Shown: one piece after another, positions 44,034-53,739 of the stretch
Position numbering within the stretch: the stretch's first letter is position 1
Layout: each line of letters begins with the position of its first letter
NCBI GenBank assembly: GCA_022833215.1
Contig: JAIPUZ010000092.1
Span: 51,078 to 115,077, forward strand
Length of the DNA: 64,000 nt
Reading direction: 5' to 3'
Origin: Mesorhizobium sp.
Lineage (GTDB): Bacteria; Pseudomonadota; Alphaproteobacteria; Rhizobiales; Rhizobiaceae
Translations under genes and position numbers: made by a program
The notes under the pieces: model-generated
Told to the model about the DNA's origin: nothing
The model's input: only the letters and a program-made list of their open reading frames with translations
The model's database searches: none

Positions 44034-44387
44034 ATGCGAAACGCAATTGTTGTCGGCGCGGTGTCGATCCTGTCGGGGTTGTTGCTGTCGGGTTGTGTCA
44101 CGCCGACCAACGCCGACAAGACAGTGGAAATGCGGGTGGGGGAAACGAGGCACCTGACCGCCTATCGCGGCAATTCCTGCGGCGCGGGAGCGCCAAGCTA
44201 TGCCGAAATCGTGGGCCGGCTGCCGAATTCGTCGATCGTCAGATATTCCGACGGCGGGCTTTCGAGCCGTGTCAGCCGGGATTGTGGCAAGCGGGTGCCG
44301 ACGCGCGCCGTCAACGGCACCGCCATCGCGGTGGGAACCGAAGGGCACCGCTATCAGTCGGGAACCGTGGCCATCGTCGTGAAATAG
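44034..44387 (+). CDS. Lipoprotein consisting of an SDGG domain (gene C)
   Basis: This encodes 117 residues. A lipoprotein signal peptide ends in the lipobox LLSG-C, with Cys21 as the lipid site. Everything after it is the domain seen at the C-termini of the two divergent membrane proteins: MRVGETR (33-39), RGNSC (Cys49), YSDGGLSSR (71-79), SRDC (Cys84) and PTRA (89-92). Spacing from SDGG to the second Cys (9) and from that Cys to the Pro (5) is the same in all three. The ATG follows GAGGGG. Function is unknown. A shared ligand or a contact with A and B is inferred from the shared domain. Confidence 0.85.
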   Translation: MRNAIVVGAVSILSGLLLSGCVTPTNADKTVEMRVGETRHLTAYRGNSCGAGAPSYAEIVGRLPNSSIVRYSDGGLSSRVSRDCGKRVPTRAVNGTAIAVGTEGHRYQSGTVAIVVK

Positions 44388-44421
44388 TATTCGCGGCAAA
44401 GACGGGACCTGTGCGGGGGCG

Positions 44422-44453
44422 GTGCGGGCGGCGCAGCAATGCGTCGCCCGCAC
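44422..44453 (+). terminator. Hairpin after the SDGG lipoprotein gene
   Basis: GTGCGGGCG (44422-44430) pairs perfectly with CGCCCGCAC (44445-44453), 35 bases after the stop. No T tract follows, so a terminator role is only possible. Confidence 0.4.
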
Positions 44454-44580
44454 GCGTTCATGGCGGTTGTGAACATGCGAGGCCTTGTTGTATCCCGGCG
44501 CCGGGGGAAGGTATCCGCAGGCGCATGACCCGGCAACCGGCGGTGCAGGATGCGCATTGCCGGAGCAAAGCAGGTCTGAC

Positions 44581-45849
44581 GTGCAATCAAAAATGTCTAT
44601 CGCCATTGCGGGAGCCGGGCCGGCCGGGCTCGCAGCAGCGCTCTATCTCCACCGCGCCGGGCACAGGGTCACCATATTCGAGCGGTTCGAAAAGCCGGCC
44701 CCGGTCGGTTCCGGGCTGATCCTGCAGCCCACCGGGCTCACCGTGCTCGCCGACCTCGGATTGCTTGGCGATATCGTGGCTCTCGGAAGCCGCATCGACC
44801 GGCTGCATGGCGTGGATGCACGGTCCGGCCGAACGGTGCTCGATGTGCGCTACCGGGCCCTGCCGGGCGGCCGCTTCGGTGTGGCGGTGCATCGCGCGGC
44901 GCTTTTCGGCGTGCTGTACCGCGCCGTGCAGCGCGAAGGCATTGCCATCGAGACAGGTGTCGACATCGATTCGCTCGATACGGGCGAGGCAGCGGTGCTG
45001 AGCGACGGCAAAGGAAGACGGATCGGATCGTTCGACCTCGTGATCGATGCCAGCGGCACGCGATCCCGGTTGCGGCGTTACTCGGATGTGCCCGTCGAGC
45101 CGACACCGCTGGCCTATGGCGCGTTCTGGGCGTCGCTGGGCTGGCGCGGCGAGGGTTTCGACGAACGGGCGCTCCTGCAACGCTATGACAGGGCCCGGGT
45201 GATGATCGGCGTGCTGCCTATCGGCCGCGCCGAACCCGGCGACGGGAAGATGGCGGCTTTCTTCTGGAGCCTGAGGCCCGACGATGCCGAACGGGTGCGG
45301 AACGCCGGCATCGAAGCGTGGAAGGCGCGGGTGGTCGATTACTGGCCGGAATGCGCCGCCTATGTCGATCAGATCGAGAGTTTCGATCAACTCTCCCTGG
45401 CACGCTACGGCCACCACACGCTGCCTGTTCCCGCCGGACGGCGCCTGGCGGTGATCGGCGATGCGGCCCATTCCACCAGCCCTCAACTGGGGCAGGGCGC
45501 CAACATGGCGCTGCTCGACGCAGCGGCCTTGGCACATTCCCTGAAGCAGAATGCGAGCGTGGAAGACGCGCTTGCAGCCTATGCGCGGGCGCGCCGCTGG
45601 CATATCCGCGCTTTCCAGACGTTGTCGCGCATGTTCACGCCGTTCTACCAGTCGGACGGCTGGCTGCTGCCTTTCATGCGTGACAGCGTGGTGGCGACCA
45701 TGGCGAGGGTTCCGCCGTCTCCGCGTATCCTTGCCGCGCTGGTGGCGGGAACGATCATCGACCCGCTGCACCGGATCGGACTTGCCGAGGCGGACTGGCA
45801 TCGGGTCGCGGCCAATTCTGCCGAGGCGGTTCAGACCGGCGTGACATGA
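44581..45849 (+). CDS. FAD-dependent aromatic-type monooxygenase
   Basis: This encodes 422 residues from GTG 44581 (AGCAGG 6 bases upstream); ATG 44593 four codons later is an alternative. Rossmann motif IAIAGAGPAGLAAALYLHRAGHRVTIFER lies at the N-terminus, DLVIDASGTRSRLR in the middle, and the second FAD motif is AVIGDAAHSTSPQLGQGANMALLDA (about 290-315). This is the UbiH/salicylate-hydroxylase group. The substrate is unknown. The protein stands alone, followed about 140 bases later by the TetR operator. Confidence 0.9.
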   Translation: MQSKMSIAIAGAGPAGLAAALYLHRAGHRVTIFERFEKPAPVGSGLILQPTGLTVLADLGLLGDIVALGSRIDRLHGVDARSGRTVLDVRYRALPGGRFGVAVHRAALFGVLYRAVQREGIAIETGVDIDSLDTGEAAVLSDGKGRRIGSFDLVIDASGTRSRLRRYSDVPVEPTPLAYGAFWASLGWRGEGFDERALLQRYDRARVMIGVLPIGRAEPGDGKMAAFFWSLRPDDAERVRNAGIEAWKARVVDYWPECAAYVDQIESFDQLSLARYGHHTLPVPAGRRLAVIGDAAHSTSPQLGQGANMALLDAAALAHSLKQNASVEDALAAYARARRWHIRAFQTLSRMFTPFYQSDGWLLPFMRDSVVATMARVPPSPRILAALVAGTIIDPLHRIGLAEADWHRVAANSAEAVQTGVT

Positions 45850-45985
45850 GCTGCCATTCTTCTGTCGTCGTGGATCCCGGGGCCTGCATTCGGTGTCTGC
45901 AGTTTGCCGTGGCACGCCTTTTCAAAAGATCGGTCCTGCGCGAAAAGACCCTCTTGCCTTCGGCATGGCGATGGGGCATAGCTGG

Positions 45986-46007
45986 AACCGTAACGTACGG
46001 TACGGTT
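45986..46007. promoter_or_regulatory. Palindromic operator upstream of the TetR-type gene
   Basis: The halves AACCGTAACGT (45986-45996) and ACGGTACGGTT (45997-46007) are mirror images except for one mismatched pair of positions. It lies 56 bases before the regulator's chosen start and is probably its own binding site. Confidence 0.6.
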
Positions 46008-46062
46008 GTCGGGTGAGGCTGACCGGTCGGGAGAAAGGCAGCGGCAGAATATCTTTGCCGGT

Positions 46063-46731
46063 ATGTGGGCGGACGTGAGCGCGGTGCAGGTTTACGAACA
46101 GGAGGAAGTGCAGAAGCTGACGGAACGTCAGAAGGACATTCTGGACGCGGCTCTGCGCCTGCTGGTCGAGGACGGCGACAATCTCACCATGGCTGCCGTT
46201 GCGCGCCGGGCGAAATGCTCCAAGGAAAGCCTTTACAAATGGTTCGGCGATCGCGACGGGCTGCTGACGGCGACGGTGCGCTGGCAGGCATCCAAGGTGC
46301 GCGTGGTGCCCGTGGACCAGGGCAGGCCGGATCTCATGTCGCTCACCGAAAGCCTCGAAAGCTACGCGCGCGACTGGCTGAAGGTGATTTCGAGCGATAC
46401 CTCCGTGGCGCTCAACCGCGTGGCGATCAGTCATGCCGGTTCAGGCCGCGACAAGCTCGGCGAGATCGTGTTGCAGAACGGGCGCTTTGCGCTGGCGTCC
46501 CGGCTCAAGCCTGTGCTGGATGCCGGCAAGCGGGCCGGTCTGCTGGTGTTCGAGGACGCGGAAACGGCGTTCCGGACGTTTTTCGGGCTGGTCGCGCGCG
46601 ATGTGCAGATCAGGCTTCTGCTCGGCGACTGGCCGGGCATGACGGAGGCGGCGATCGAGGAAGACGCGGCGCGCGCCACCAGGCAGTTTCTTGCCCTGCA
46701 CGGGGCCGGGAAGGGTCAACAGGCCGAGTAA
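46063..46731 (+). CDS. TetR family regulator upstream of ilvC
   Basis: This encodes 222 residues from ATG 46063; GTG 46075 or 46084 and an upstream TTG are other possibilities, and none has a strong ribosome site. The TetR DNA-binding domain is clear: RQKDILDAALRLLVEDGDNLTMAAVARRAKCSKESLYKWFGDRDGLL (about 20-66). The C-terminal ligand domain is helical with AISHAGSGRDKLGEIV. It lies 39 bases before ilvC on the same strand, so it may regulate ilvC as well as itself. The effector is unknown. Confidence 0.9.
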   Translation: MWADVSAVQVYEQEEVQKLTERQKDILDAALRLLVEDGDNLTMAAVARRAKCSKESLYKWFGDRDGLLTATVRWQASKVRVVPVDQGRPDLMSLTESLESYARDWLKVISSDTSVALNRVAISHAGSGRDKLGEIVLQNGRFALASRLKPVLDAGKRAGLLVFEDAETAFRTFFGLVARDVQIRLLLGDWPGMTEAAIEEDAARATRQFLALHGAGKGQQAE

Positions 46732-47790
<1,059 letters not shown>

Positions 47791-47812
47791 GTTTCCAGAC
47801 CTGCAAAAACGG

Positions 47813-47844
47813 AAGGCCGGCGATTGCAATCGCCGGCCTTTTTT
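47813..47844. terminator. Rho-independent terminator of ilvC
   Basis: AAGGCCGGCGATTG (47813-47826) and CAATCGCCGGCCTT (47827-47840) form a perfect 28-bp palindrome followed by TTTT. Five A bases lie before it with CGG between, so it may also serve the convergent BA14K gene. Confidence 0.92.
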
Positions 47845-47866
47845 CATGTGCGGGCAGGGAAAGATT

Positions 47867-48376
47867 TCAGCCGTAAGGCGAACGGCACTGGCGGCGCGGC
47901 CCGTGATAGGGCTGGAACGTGTTGTCCCAGGCCCGGTAGGACCGGTAGCGGTTGTAGCACCAGCGCACATGCGCATCGCCTGCCGGCCGATAATAGCGAC
48001 GCGGTTCGACATAGCGGTAGGCCGGAACGCCGAGCCCGAGGCCGAAATAGAAGCCTGAGCCGCGATAATGGGGCCGGTAGTAATTATGCCGGGGCGGCCG
48101 GGGGCGATGCCACTGCCCTCCATTGTGCGGAGGACGCCAGTGCGAGCCACCCGGACGGTGAGGGCGGTTCCAGTTGCCGGACGGCCGGTTGCCGTGATGG
48201 GGGGGCCTGCGCCAGCGCTCGTCGCGAATCTTGACGACGTCGTGCGATGCGCTTGCCGCAGGCGCGGCGGGTGTGTTGGCAGGCGGTGGCCCGGCCATCG
48301 CCGGAACCGAGAGCATGCCTGCAAGACACAGAACGGTCAGCCCGGCCCTGAGCGGAGAGGAAAGAAGCTTTTTCAT
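47867..48376 (-). CDS. BA14K family secreted protein
   Basis: This encodes 169 residues from the ATG at 48376. A signal peptide (about 1-28, ending AMAGP) is followed by a Pro/His/Arg-rich middle (many RPPHHG and HRP units) and the conserved C-terminal block [30 protein letters not shown]. That block is the BA14K signature, known from an immunoreactive Brucella protein with lectin-like activity. The location would be periplasm or surface. It stands alone and converges on ilvC. Confidence 0.9.
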   Translation of the reverse strand: MKKLLSSPLRAGLTVLCLAGMLSVPAMAGPPPANTPAAPAASASHDVVKIRDERWRRPPHHGNRPSGNWNRPHRPGGSHWRPPHNGGQWHRPRPPRHNYYRPHYRGSGFYFGLGLGVPAYRYVEPRRYYRPAGDAHVRWCYNRYRSYRAWDNTFQPYHGPRRQCRSPYG

Positions 48377-48538
48377 GTGCCACTCCCGAGGATAGAGCAA
48401 GTCGCAGCGCCGAAGCGTTGCGGCGATTGGCTTCAGGATGACGTCTGGTCAATGAACGCAGGATGAACGGTTGCAGTTCCGTACGCATGCCGTTTCTGCG
48501 CTTGTCTTTGACGCGACTTGCAGGCAATTGTCGCTGCC

Positions 48539-49651
48539 ATGTCACTTCGCCTTGCCACCTTCAATGTCGAGAACCTGATGAACAGGTTCGATTTCTCCGG
48601 CTTCCGCAACCAGCTCAATCAGGACCGGACGCTGGCCCTGTTCGAGATCAGGAGCGAGGCCGAATACCGCGCGCTGGAACAGGCGCGCGCCATCGCCCAT
48701 TCCGACGATACGCGCCAGCTCACGGCGCTGGCGATCGCGGCGACGCGGGCCGACATCATCTGTATGCAGGAGGTGGACAATATCGAGGCGCTCAAGGCCT
48801 TCGAATACGGCTATCTGTTCAAGATGGTGGGCCAGGGCTACCGGCAGAAGTACACCACCTCCGGCAATGATTCGCGCGGCATCGACGTGGCGCTGATGAT
48901 GCGCGACGAGACCGCGCACGGCCAGCCGATCGAATTCGTGCGCATGACCAGCCATGCGCATCTCACCTTCGGCCAGCTTGGCCTGCATACGCCGGAACTG
49001 GCGGCATTGGGGCAGGAACCGCATGAGCGTATCTTCCGGCGGGACTGTCTCGAGATCGACCTGAAGGTCGGCGGCAAGCCGCTGACGCTCTATCTGGTTC
49101 ATTTCAAGTCGATGGGCAGCCCGCGCAACGGGCTCGATGGCCGTCAGGCGACCATGCCGATCCGCTTTGCCGAGGTGAAGGCCGTGCGCCATATCATCGA
49201 GCAGCGATTCGGGCGCGAGCGCGCGGCGGACAAGCGCTGGGCGATCTGCGGCGACATGAACGACTACCGGCAAAGGGTGGTGATCGACGGCGAGGGGCCG
49301 TCCGATTACCGCTTTGAGGTGCGCGACGAGCCCGTTTCCTGCCTCGACGTCCTGCTGGAAGACGGATTCTGCGAAAATGTCGTGGAACGACGGCCCGAGA
49401 TGGACCGCTGGACGCTCTACCACACACGCGGGCCGCAGGAGCGGCATCTGTGCCAGCTCGACTACATCCTGCTGTCGCGTTCGCTGGCGGAAGAAAATGC
49501 CGCGGCGGTGCCGGACATCGTGCGCAACGGACAGCCCTGGCGCACGCCGTTCCCGCGCGGACAGGATGTCGAGCGCTTTCCGCGCGTGGGCTGGGACCGG
49601 CCGAAAGCCTCGGATCACTGCCCTGTTGCGGTGACGCTGGATATCGTATGA
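48539..49651 (+). CDS. Endonuclease/exonuclease/phosphatase family hydrolase
   Basis: This encodes 370 residues from the ATG at 48539. EEP fold motifs are LRLATFNVENLMNRF, CMQEVDNIEALKAF (metal Glu), VHFKSMG, CGDMNDYRQ and ASDHCPVAVTLD (catalytic His). There is no signal peptide, so it acts in the cytoplasm. The substrate could be a nucleic acid or a phosphoester and cannot be told from sequence. It is followed 7 bases later by the Nudix-like gene, which suggests an operon. Confidence 0.88.
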   Translation: MSLRLATFNVENLMNRFDFSGFRNQLNQDRTLALFEIRSEAEYRALEQARAIAHSDDTRQLTALAIAATRADIICMQEVDNIEALKAFEYGYLFKMVGQGYRQKYTTSGNDSRGIDVALMMRDETAHGQPIEFVRMTSHAHLTFGQLGLHTPELAALGQEPHERIFRRDCLEIDLKVGGKPLTLYLVHFKSMGSPRNGLDGRQATMPIRFAEVKAVRHIIEQRFGRERAADKRWAICGDMNDYRQRVVIDGEGPSDYRFEVRDEPVSCLDVLLEDGFCENVVERRPEMDRWTLYHTRGPQERHLCQLDYILLSRSLAEENAAAVPDIVRNGQPWRTPFPRGQDVERFPRVGWDRPKASDHCPVAVTLDIV

Positions 49652-49658
49652 GGCTACG

Positions 49659-50372
49659 GTGAGCTTCAACCTGCCTGCAAACGTGATTTTGCCCGTCGAC
49701 AGGATCGACGTGCGGCTCGACCCCTCACCGCATCCATTCGAGCGTGACAATGCGGATGCCATCGCCGGGGGCTGGCTTGAGCACCGGGCGGGAAATCCTG
49801 CCCTGTTCGACGGAACGATGGTGCTTCTGTCGTCGCTCACCTATGAAGACGGAGTGCTGGCAGGGGTTTGCCACGAAGTTCGCTATTCCACCTTCCTGCA
49901 CTGGCGTCGCCACAGCGACACGCCGCACGCGCATCACGCCTTCGCCCACGCCATGCCGGTAACCAGTGACGGTGCGCTGGTGGCGATCCGCATGGCGCCG
50001 CATACGCTCAACGCCGGCAAGGTCTATTTCGCGGCCGGGTCGTTCGAGCCGGAGGATTTCGTCGGCGGGCAGGTCGACATGCACCGTAACATGGCGCGCG
50101 AGGTGGCGGAGGAAACCGGTCTGGATCTCGATGCCGCGGGGGCGGAGCAGCGGCACCATCTGATCTCGACGCCCGGTGGCGTGGTGATCTTCCGCCGCTA
50201 CCGTTTTGCCGAAACGGCCGGGGAACTGACTGCGCGCATCCATGCCCATATCGCTGCCGATCCCGATCCCGAGATCAGCGAGCCGGTCGTCATTGCCGAT
50301 GCTGCGGCGCGGCCTGCCGGGCTGATGGCCTACATGCCGGCCCTGATCGGCTGGCATTTTTCCAATGCCTGA
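49659..50372 (+). CDS. Nudix hydrolase-like protein with degenerate box
   Basis: This encodes 237 residues, GTG start, 7 bases after the EEP gene. The end of a Nudix box, REVAEETGL, is at 147-155, in the position expected after FEPEDFVGGQVDMHRNMA. The upstream Glu of the box is not in the usual register, so the box is incomplete. The N-terminal third is unlike other Nudix proteins (VRYSTFLHWRRHSD). Hydrolysis of a nucleoside diphosphate derivative is possible but not assured. Confidence 0.8.
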   Translation: MSFNLPANVILPVDRIDVRLDPSPHPFERDNADAIAGGWLEHRAGNPALFDGTMVLLSSLTYEDGVLAGVCHEVRYSTFLHWRRHSDTPHAHHAFAHAMPVTSDGALVAIRMAPHTLNAGKVYFAAGSFEPEDFVGGQVDMHRNMAREVAEETGLDLDAAGAEQRHHLISTPGGVVIFRRYRFAETAGELTARIHAHIAADPDPEISEPVVIADAAARPAGLMAYMPALIGWHFSNA

Positions 50373-50389
50373 CGGGCCGGGTTTTCTTC

Positions 50390-51610
50390 CTATTCGTGCC
50401 TGAGCGCATCGATCGGGTCGAGGCGCGCGCCGCGCAATGCGGGGAAGAAGCCGAACACCATGCCGATCAGCGCCGAGAAGCCGACGGCCAGCAGGACCAC
50501 TGCCGGATTCGGCGCAAAGGGTATCGAAAGGGCGATTGCCGCTCCGCCGGCCAGCGACAGTCCGAGCAGGATGCCGATGATGCCACCCAGCAGCGACAAC
50601 ACGGTCGCCTCGACGAGGAACTGGATCAGGATATGCTTTTCCTGCGCCCCGATCGCGAGCCTGATGCCGATCTCGCGGGTTCGTTCCGTCACCGATACCA
50701 GCATGATGTTCATGATGCCGATACCGCCCACCAGCAGGCTGACGCCGGCCACCGCGCCCAGCATTCCGGTCATGGTCGCGCTGGCGCTTGCCATGGTATC
50801 GGCGATCTGGGTCATGTCGCGGACACCGAAATCGTCCTCGCCGTCCGGCGGGATGCGGCGCACGTCGCGCAGAATGTTTTCCAGGCGCGTCTGCAATTCC
50901 GACGTTGAAACGGAATCGTCGGCCGAGACATAGATGTTGTCGATGTTGCGGTTGCCGGCGATGCGGCGCTGGTATGTCAGCAGCGGCATCAGCACGACAT
51001 TGTCCTGATCCTGACCGAAGCCGGTATAGCCCTTGGCTTGCAGCAGGCCGATGACCTTGCAGGTGCTGCGGTTGACGCGGATCAGCTCCCCGTCCGGGTC
51101 CCCGGACCCGAAGAATTGCTGTCGCACCGTCTCGCCGATCAGGCACACGCCGGCGCCGTTGCGGGATTCCTGTTCGGTGAAAGGGCGTCCCGCTGCCAGC
51201 GTCCAGTTGCGCGCCTCCAGAAAGGCGCTGTCCGTGCCCGTCACCGAAACGCTCATGCTTTCCGTGCCATAGATCACGCGCACCTGCTTTTGCGAGGCCG
51301 CGGAGATGGCGCGCGCCCCGGTAAGACGTGTCGATAGTGCCTCAAATTCCTTGGCTCCGAGCTTGCGGCGCTGGCTCCAGTCCGCGCCGCCCGGCCCCCC
51401 GGGGCCGGCAGGCCGGCCGGGATGGACGACCAGCAGGTTCGAGCCAAGCTGGGCAATGTCGGACCTCACCTTTTCCGTGGTGCCGGAGCCGATGGTGAGC
51501 ATGGCGATGACCGCCGCCACACCGATGACGATGCCGAGCAGGGTGAGGAAGGAGCGCAGTGCATTGCGGCGCACCGAGCGGAGAGCGAGGCGGACCGTTT
51601 CCCAGATCAC
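50390..51610 (-). CDS. MacB/FtsX-type ABC permease
   Basis: This encodes 406 residues. There is an N-terminal helix (about 18-40, ALRSFLTLLGIVIGVAAVIAMLTIG), a periplasmic domain of about 220 residues, and three C-terminal helices around GGIGIMNIMLVSVTERTREIGIRLAIGA, the FtsX/MacB permease signature. The ATPase is a separate gene here, overlapping by 4 bases upstream. With the adaptor it forms a tripartite efflux or lipoprotein/peptide export pump. The substrate is unknown. Confidence 0.9.
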   Translation of the reverse strand: MIWETVRLALRSVRRNALRSFLTLLGIVIGVAAVIAMLTIGSGTTEKVRSDIAQLGSNLLVVHPGRPAGPGGPGGADWSQRRKLGAKEFEALSTRLTGARAISAASQKQVRVIYGTESMSVSVTGTDSAFLEARNWTLAAGRPFTEQESRNGAGVCLIGETVRQQFFGSGDPDGELIRVNRSTCKVIGLLQAKGYTGFGQDQDNVVLMPLLTYQRRIAGNRNIDNIYVSADDSVSTSELQTRLENILRDVRRIPPDGEDDFGVRDMTQIADTMASASATMTGMLGAVAGVSLLVGGIGIMNIMLVSVTERTREIGIRLAIGAQEKHILIQFLVEATVLSLLGGIIGILLGLSLAGGAAIALSIPFAPNPAVVLLAVGFSALIGMVFGFFPALRGARLDPIDALRHE

Positions 51611-52320
51611 GACGCCATCCTCCGCACCCCGTTGCGCAGGTCTGCTGCGAGATTGCCATCGAGGAAGTGAATCGTGCGCCGTGCATAGGCGGCAATGTCG
51701 GCCTCATGGGTGACCATGACGATGGTCAGGCCCTGCTCCTCGTTGAGGTGGGTCATCAGTTCCATGATTTCATGGCTGCGGGCCGTGTCCAGATTGCCCG
51801 TCGGCTCGTCGGCCACCAGCAGGGTGGGTCGGGTGACGATGGCGCGGGCAATGGCCACGCGCTGCTGCTGGCCGCCGGAAAGCTCGGCGGGCGTGTGGTG
51901 TTCACGGCCTTGCAAGCCGACTTCGGCCAGCGCCTGCATGGCGAGGCTGCGTCTGTGACCGGCCGGGACGCCGCGATAGATAAGCGGCAGTTCGACATTT
52001 TCGGCCGCAGTGGTGCGCGCCAGAAGATTGTAGCCCTGGAAGACGAAGCCGATATAGCGGTTGCGCAGCAGGGCACGCCGGTTGCGGTCCAGGCGTCCGG
52101 CATCCACGCCCTTGAAGGAATAGGTGCCGGATGTGGGGGTGTCGAGACAGCCGATAATGTTCATCGCCGTCGATTTCCCCGAACCGGAGGGTCCCATGAT
52201 CGAGACGAATTCGCCCGTTTCGATGACGAGATCGACGCCGGCCAGCGCATGCACCTGCGCCTCGCCTTCGCCATAGGTCTTCCGGACCTTGTCGAAGCGG
52301 ATAAGCGGTGAGCCTGCCAT
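51607..52320 (-). CDS. MacB-type ABC transporter ATP-binding protein
   Basis: This encodes 237 residues. Walker A is GPSGSGKSTAMNIIGCLD, the signature LSGGQQQRVAIARAI and Walker B TLLVADEPTGNLDTARS; a LolD/MacB-type ATPase. It starts 4 bases after the adaptor gene stop and overlaps the permease start by 4 bases (ATGA, 51607-51610), so the three are one operon. Confidence 0.93.
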   Translation of the reverse strand: MAGSPLIRFDKVRKTYGEGEAQVHALAGVDLVIETGEFVSIMGPSGSGKSTAMNIIGCLDTPTSGTYSFKGVDAGRLDRNRRALLRNRYIGFVFQGYNLLARTTAAENVELPLIYRGVPAGHRRSLAMQALAEVGLQGREHHTPAELSGGQQQRVAIARAIVTRPTLLVADEPTGNLDTARSHEIMELMTHLNEEQGLTIVMVTHEADIAAYARRTIHFLDGNLAADLRNGVRRMAS

Positions 52321-52324
52321 CGGG

Positions 52325-53623
52325 TTATCCCCGCTGCTGCTGCGACGTGACGACCAGATCGCCTTCGGAAATGCCCGACAGGATTTCGGTCAGTTCGCCA
52401 TTGGTCGAACCGACATGGACCCGGACAGGCTGCGGTTCTCCATTCTTCAGCACGTAGAGCATGCGGGTGCCGTCTGCCTCGCGCTGGCGGTCCTGCTGCT
52501 GGCCTCGCCGTTCGCGCGGTGGCTGCATGCGGCCGGTGAGCATGGAAAGCGCATTCCAGCCGCTTTCACGCTGTGGCATGGCAGGGCGATAGCGGAAGGC
52601 TGCCGTCGGCACGGTAAGCGCATCCTTCGCGTGCTTGGTGACGACGGTAACGGTGGCCGTCATGCCCGGGCGAAGCAGCAGTTCGTCATTCTCCACCTCG
52701 AGCCGCGCATCATAGGTGACGACGCCGTCGGTGGTGACCGAAGCATAGGAGATATCGCGTATGGTGGCGTCGAACCGCCTTTCGGGAAAGGCATCCACCG
52801 AGAAGCGCGCCTGCTGGCCGGACCTGACCGTACCGATGTCGGCTTCGTCTATCGCCGCCTTGAGTTCCATCTTCTTCAGATCGGCCGCAAGCACGAACAG
52901 CACCGGAGCCTGAAGCGAGGAGGCAACGGTCTGGCCGGGGTCGACCGAGCGGGTCAGGACCACGCCGTCGATGGGAGCGTAGATGGTGCTTTTGTCGAGA
53001 TCGGTCTGCTGCGCCTTGAGGTCTGCCTCGGCGATGGCGAGATTGGCCTCGGCGCTCTCGAGCGCGGCTTTGGCCCGGTCGCGGGTCGCTGTCGCGGCTT
53101 CCAGCGCCTGCGCAGTCGCCATGCCGCGCTTGGTCAGCGCGTCGGTACGCACCAGAGCCTGTTCGTTTTCCCTGAGCGTCACGGTGGCATCGTCGACCTT
53201 CGATGCCGCTGCCCGTGCGGATGCCTTTGCCCGTTCGATCTGCACCTCCAGCTTGGAGGTGTCGAGGGTGGCCAGCACGTCTCCCTTGCCGACTTCCTGG
53301 TTCTCGGCGACGGCGACCGAGCGCACGATGCCGGAGAGCTCGCTGGAAATGTCGACCTGCGTCAGTGGCTGCAATGTGCCGGTGGCGGAGACCTCGATGA
53401 CGAGATCCGATCTGACGGCAGCCTGGGTGGAATATTCGATGCGGGGCGTATCGGCGGAGAGGTAGCTATAGCCGGCGAAGGCGGCAGCGGCGGCCACGAG
53501 CGCCATTATCGCATAGCCGAGACGGTGCCGGCGCTGCTTCGTCGCACCCTTGCCGTCGAGCCCCAGTGCGGTCTCGATCGAAGTTTCGGATTCCGCTTTC
53601 GGCGGATTGACAAACTGGTCCAC
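52325..53623 (-). CDS. MacA/HlyD-type periplasmic adaptor
   Basis: This encodes 432 residues. A cytoplasmic start (1-35) is followed by one membrane helix (about 36-55) and a lipoyl/barrel-sandwich half VEVSATGTLQPLTQVDISSELSG. A coiled-coil hairpin follows (about 105-185, rich in Ala/Glu/Asp), then the second half TIYAPIDGVVLTRSVDPGQTVA and the beta barrel. This is the RND/MacA adaptor layout. It is the first gene of the efflux operon. It is divergent from the PhzF gene. Confidence 0.93.
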   Translation of the reverse strand: MDQFVNPPKAESETSIETALGLDGKGATKQRRHRLGYAIMALVAAAAAFAGYSYLSADTPRIEYSTQAAVRSDLVIEVSATGTLQPLTQVDISSELSGIVRSVAVAENQEVGKGDVLATLDTSKLEVQIERAKASARAAASKVDDATVTLRENEQALVRTDALTKRGMATAQALEAATATRDRAKAALESAEANLAIAEADLKAQQTDLDKSTIYAPIDGVVLTRSVDPGQTVASSLQAPVLFVLAADLKKMELKAAIDEADIGTVRSGQQARFSVDAFPERRFDATIRDISYASVTTDGVVTYDARLEVENDELLLRPGMTATVTVVTKHAKDALTVPTAAFRYRPAMPQRESGWNALSMLTGRMQPPRERRGQQQDRQREADGTRMLYVLKNGEPQPVRVHVGSTNGELTEILSGISEGDLVVTSQQQRG

Positions 53624-53739
53624 GCCGGACCCCTATATTAGCCGTGAACGTCCCTTACACGACACACATCAGGCCTGCGGGCCTGAATTTCAAATTAAAT
53701 TTCGCTCATGTTCCGCCGGTCGGCGGGGGGAAGCCGGTC

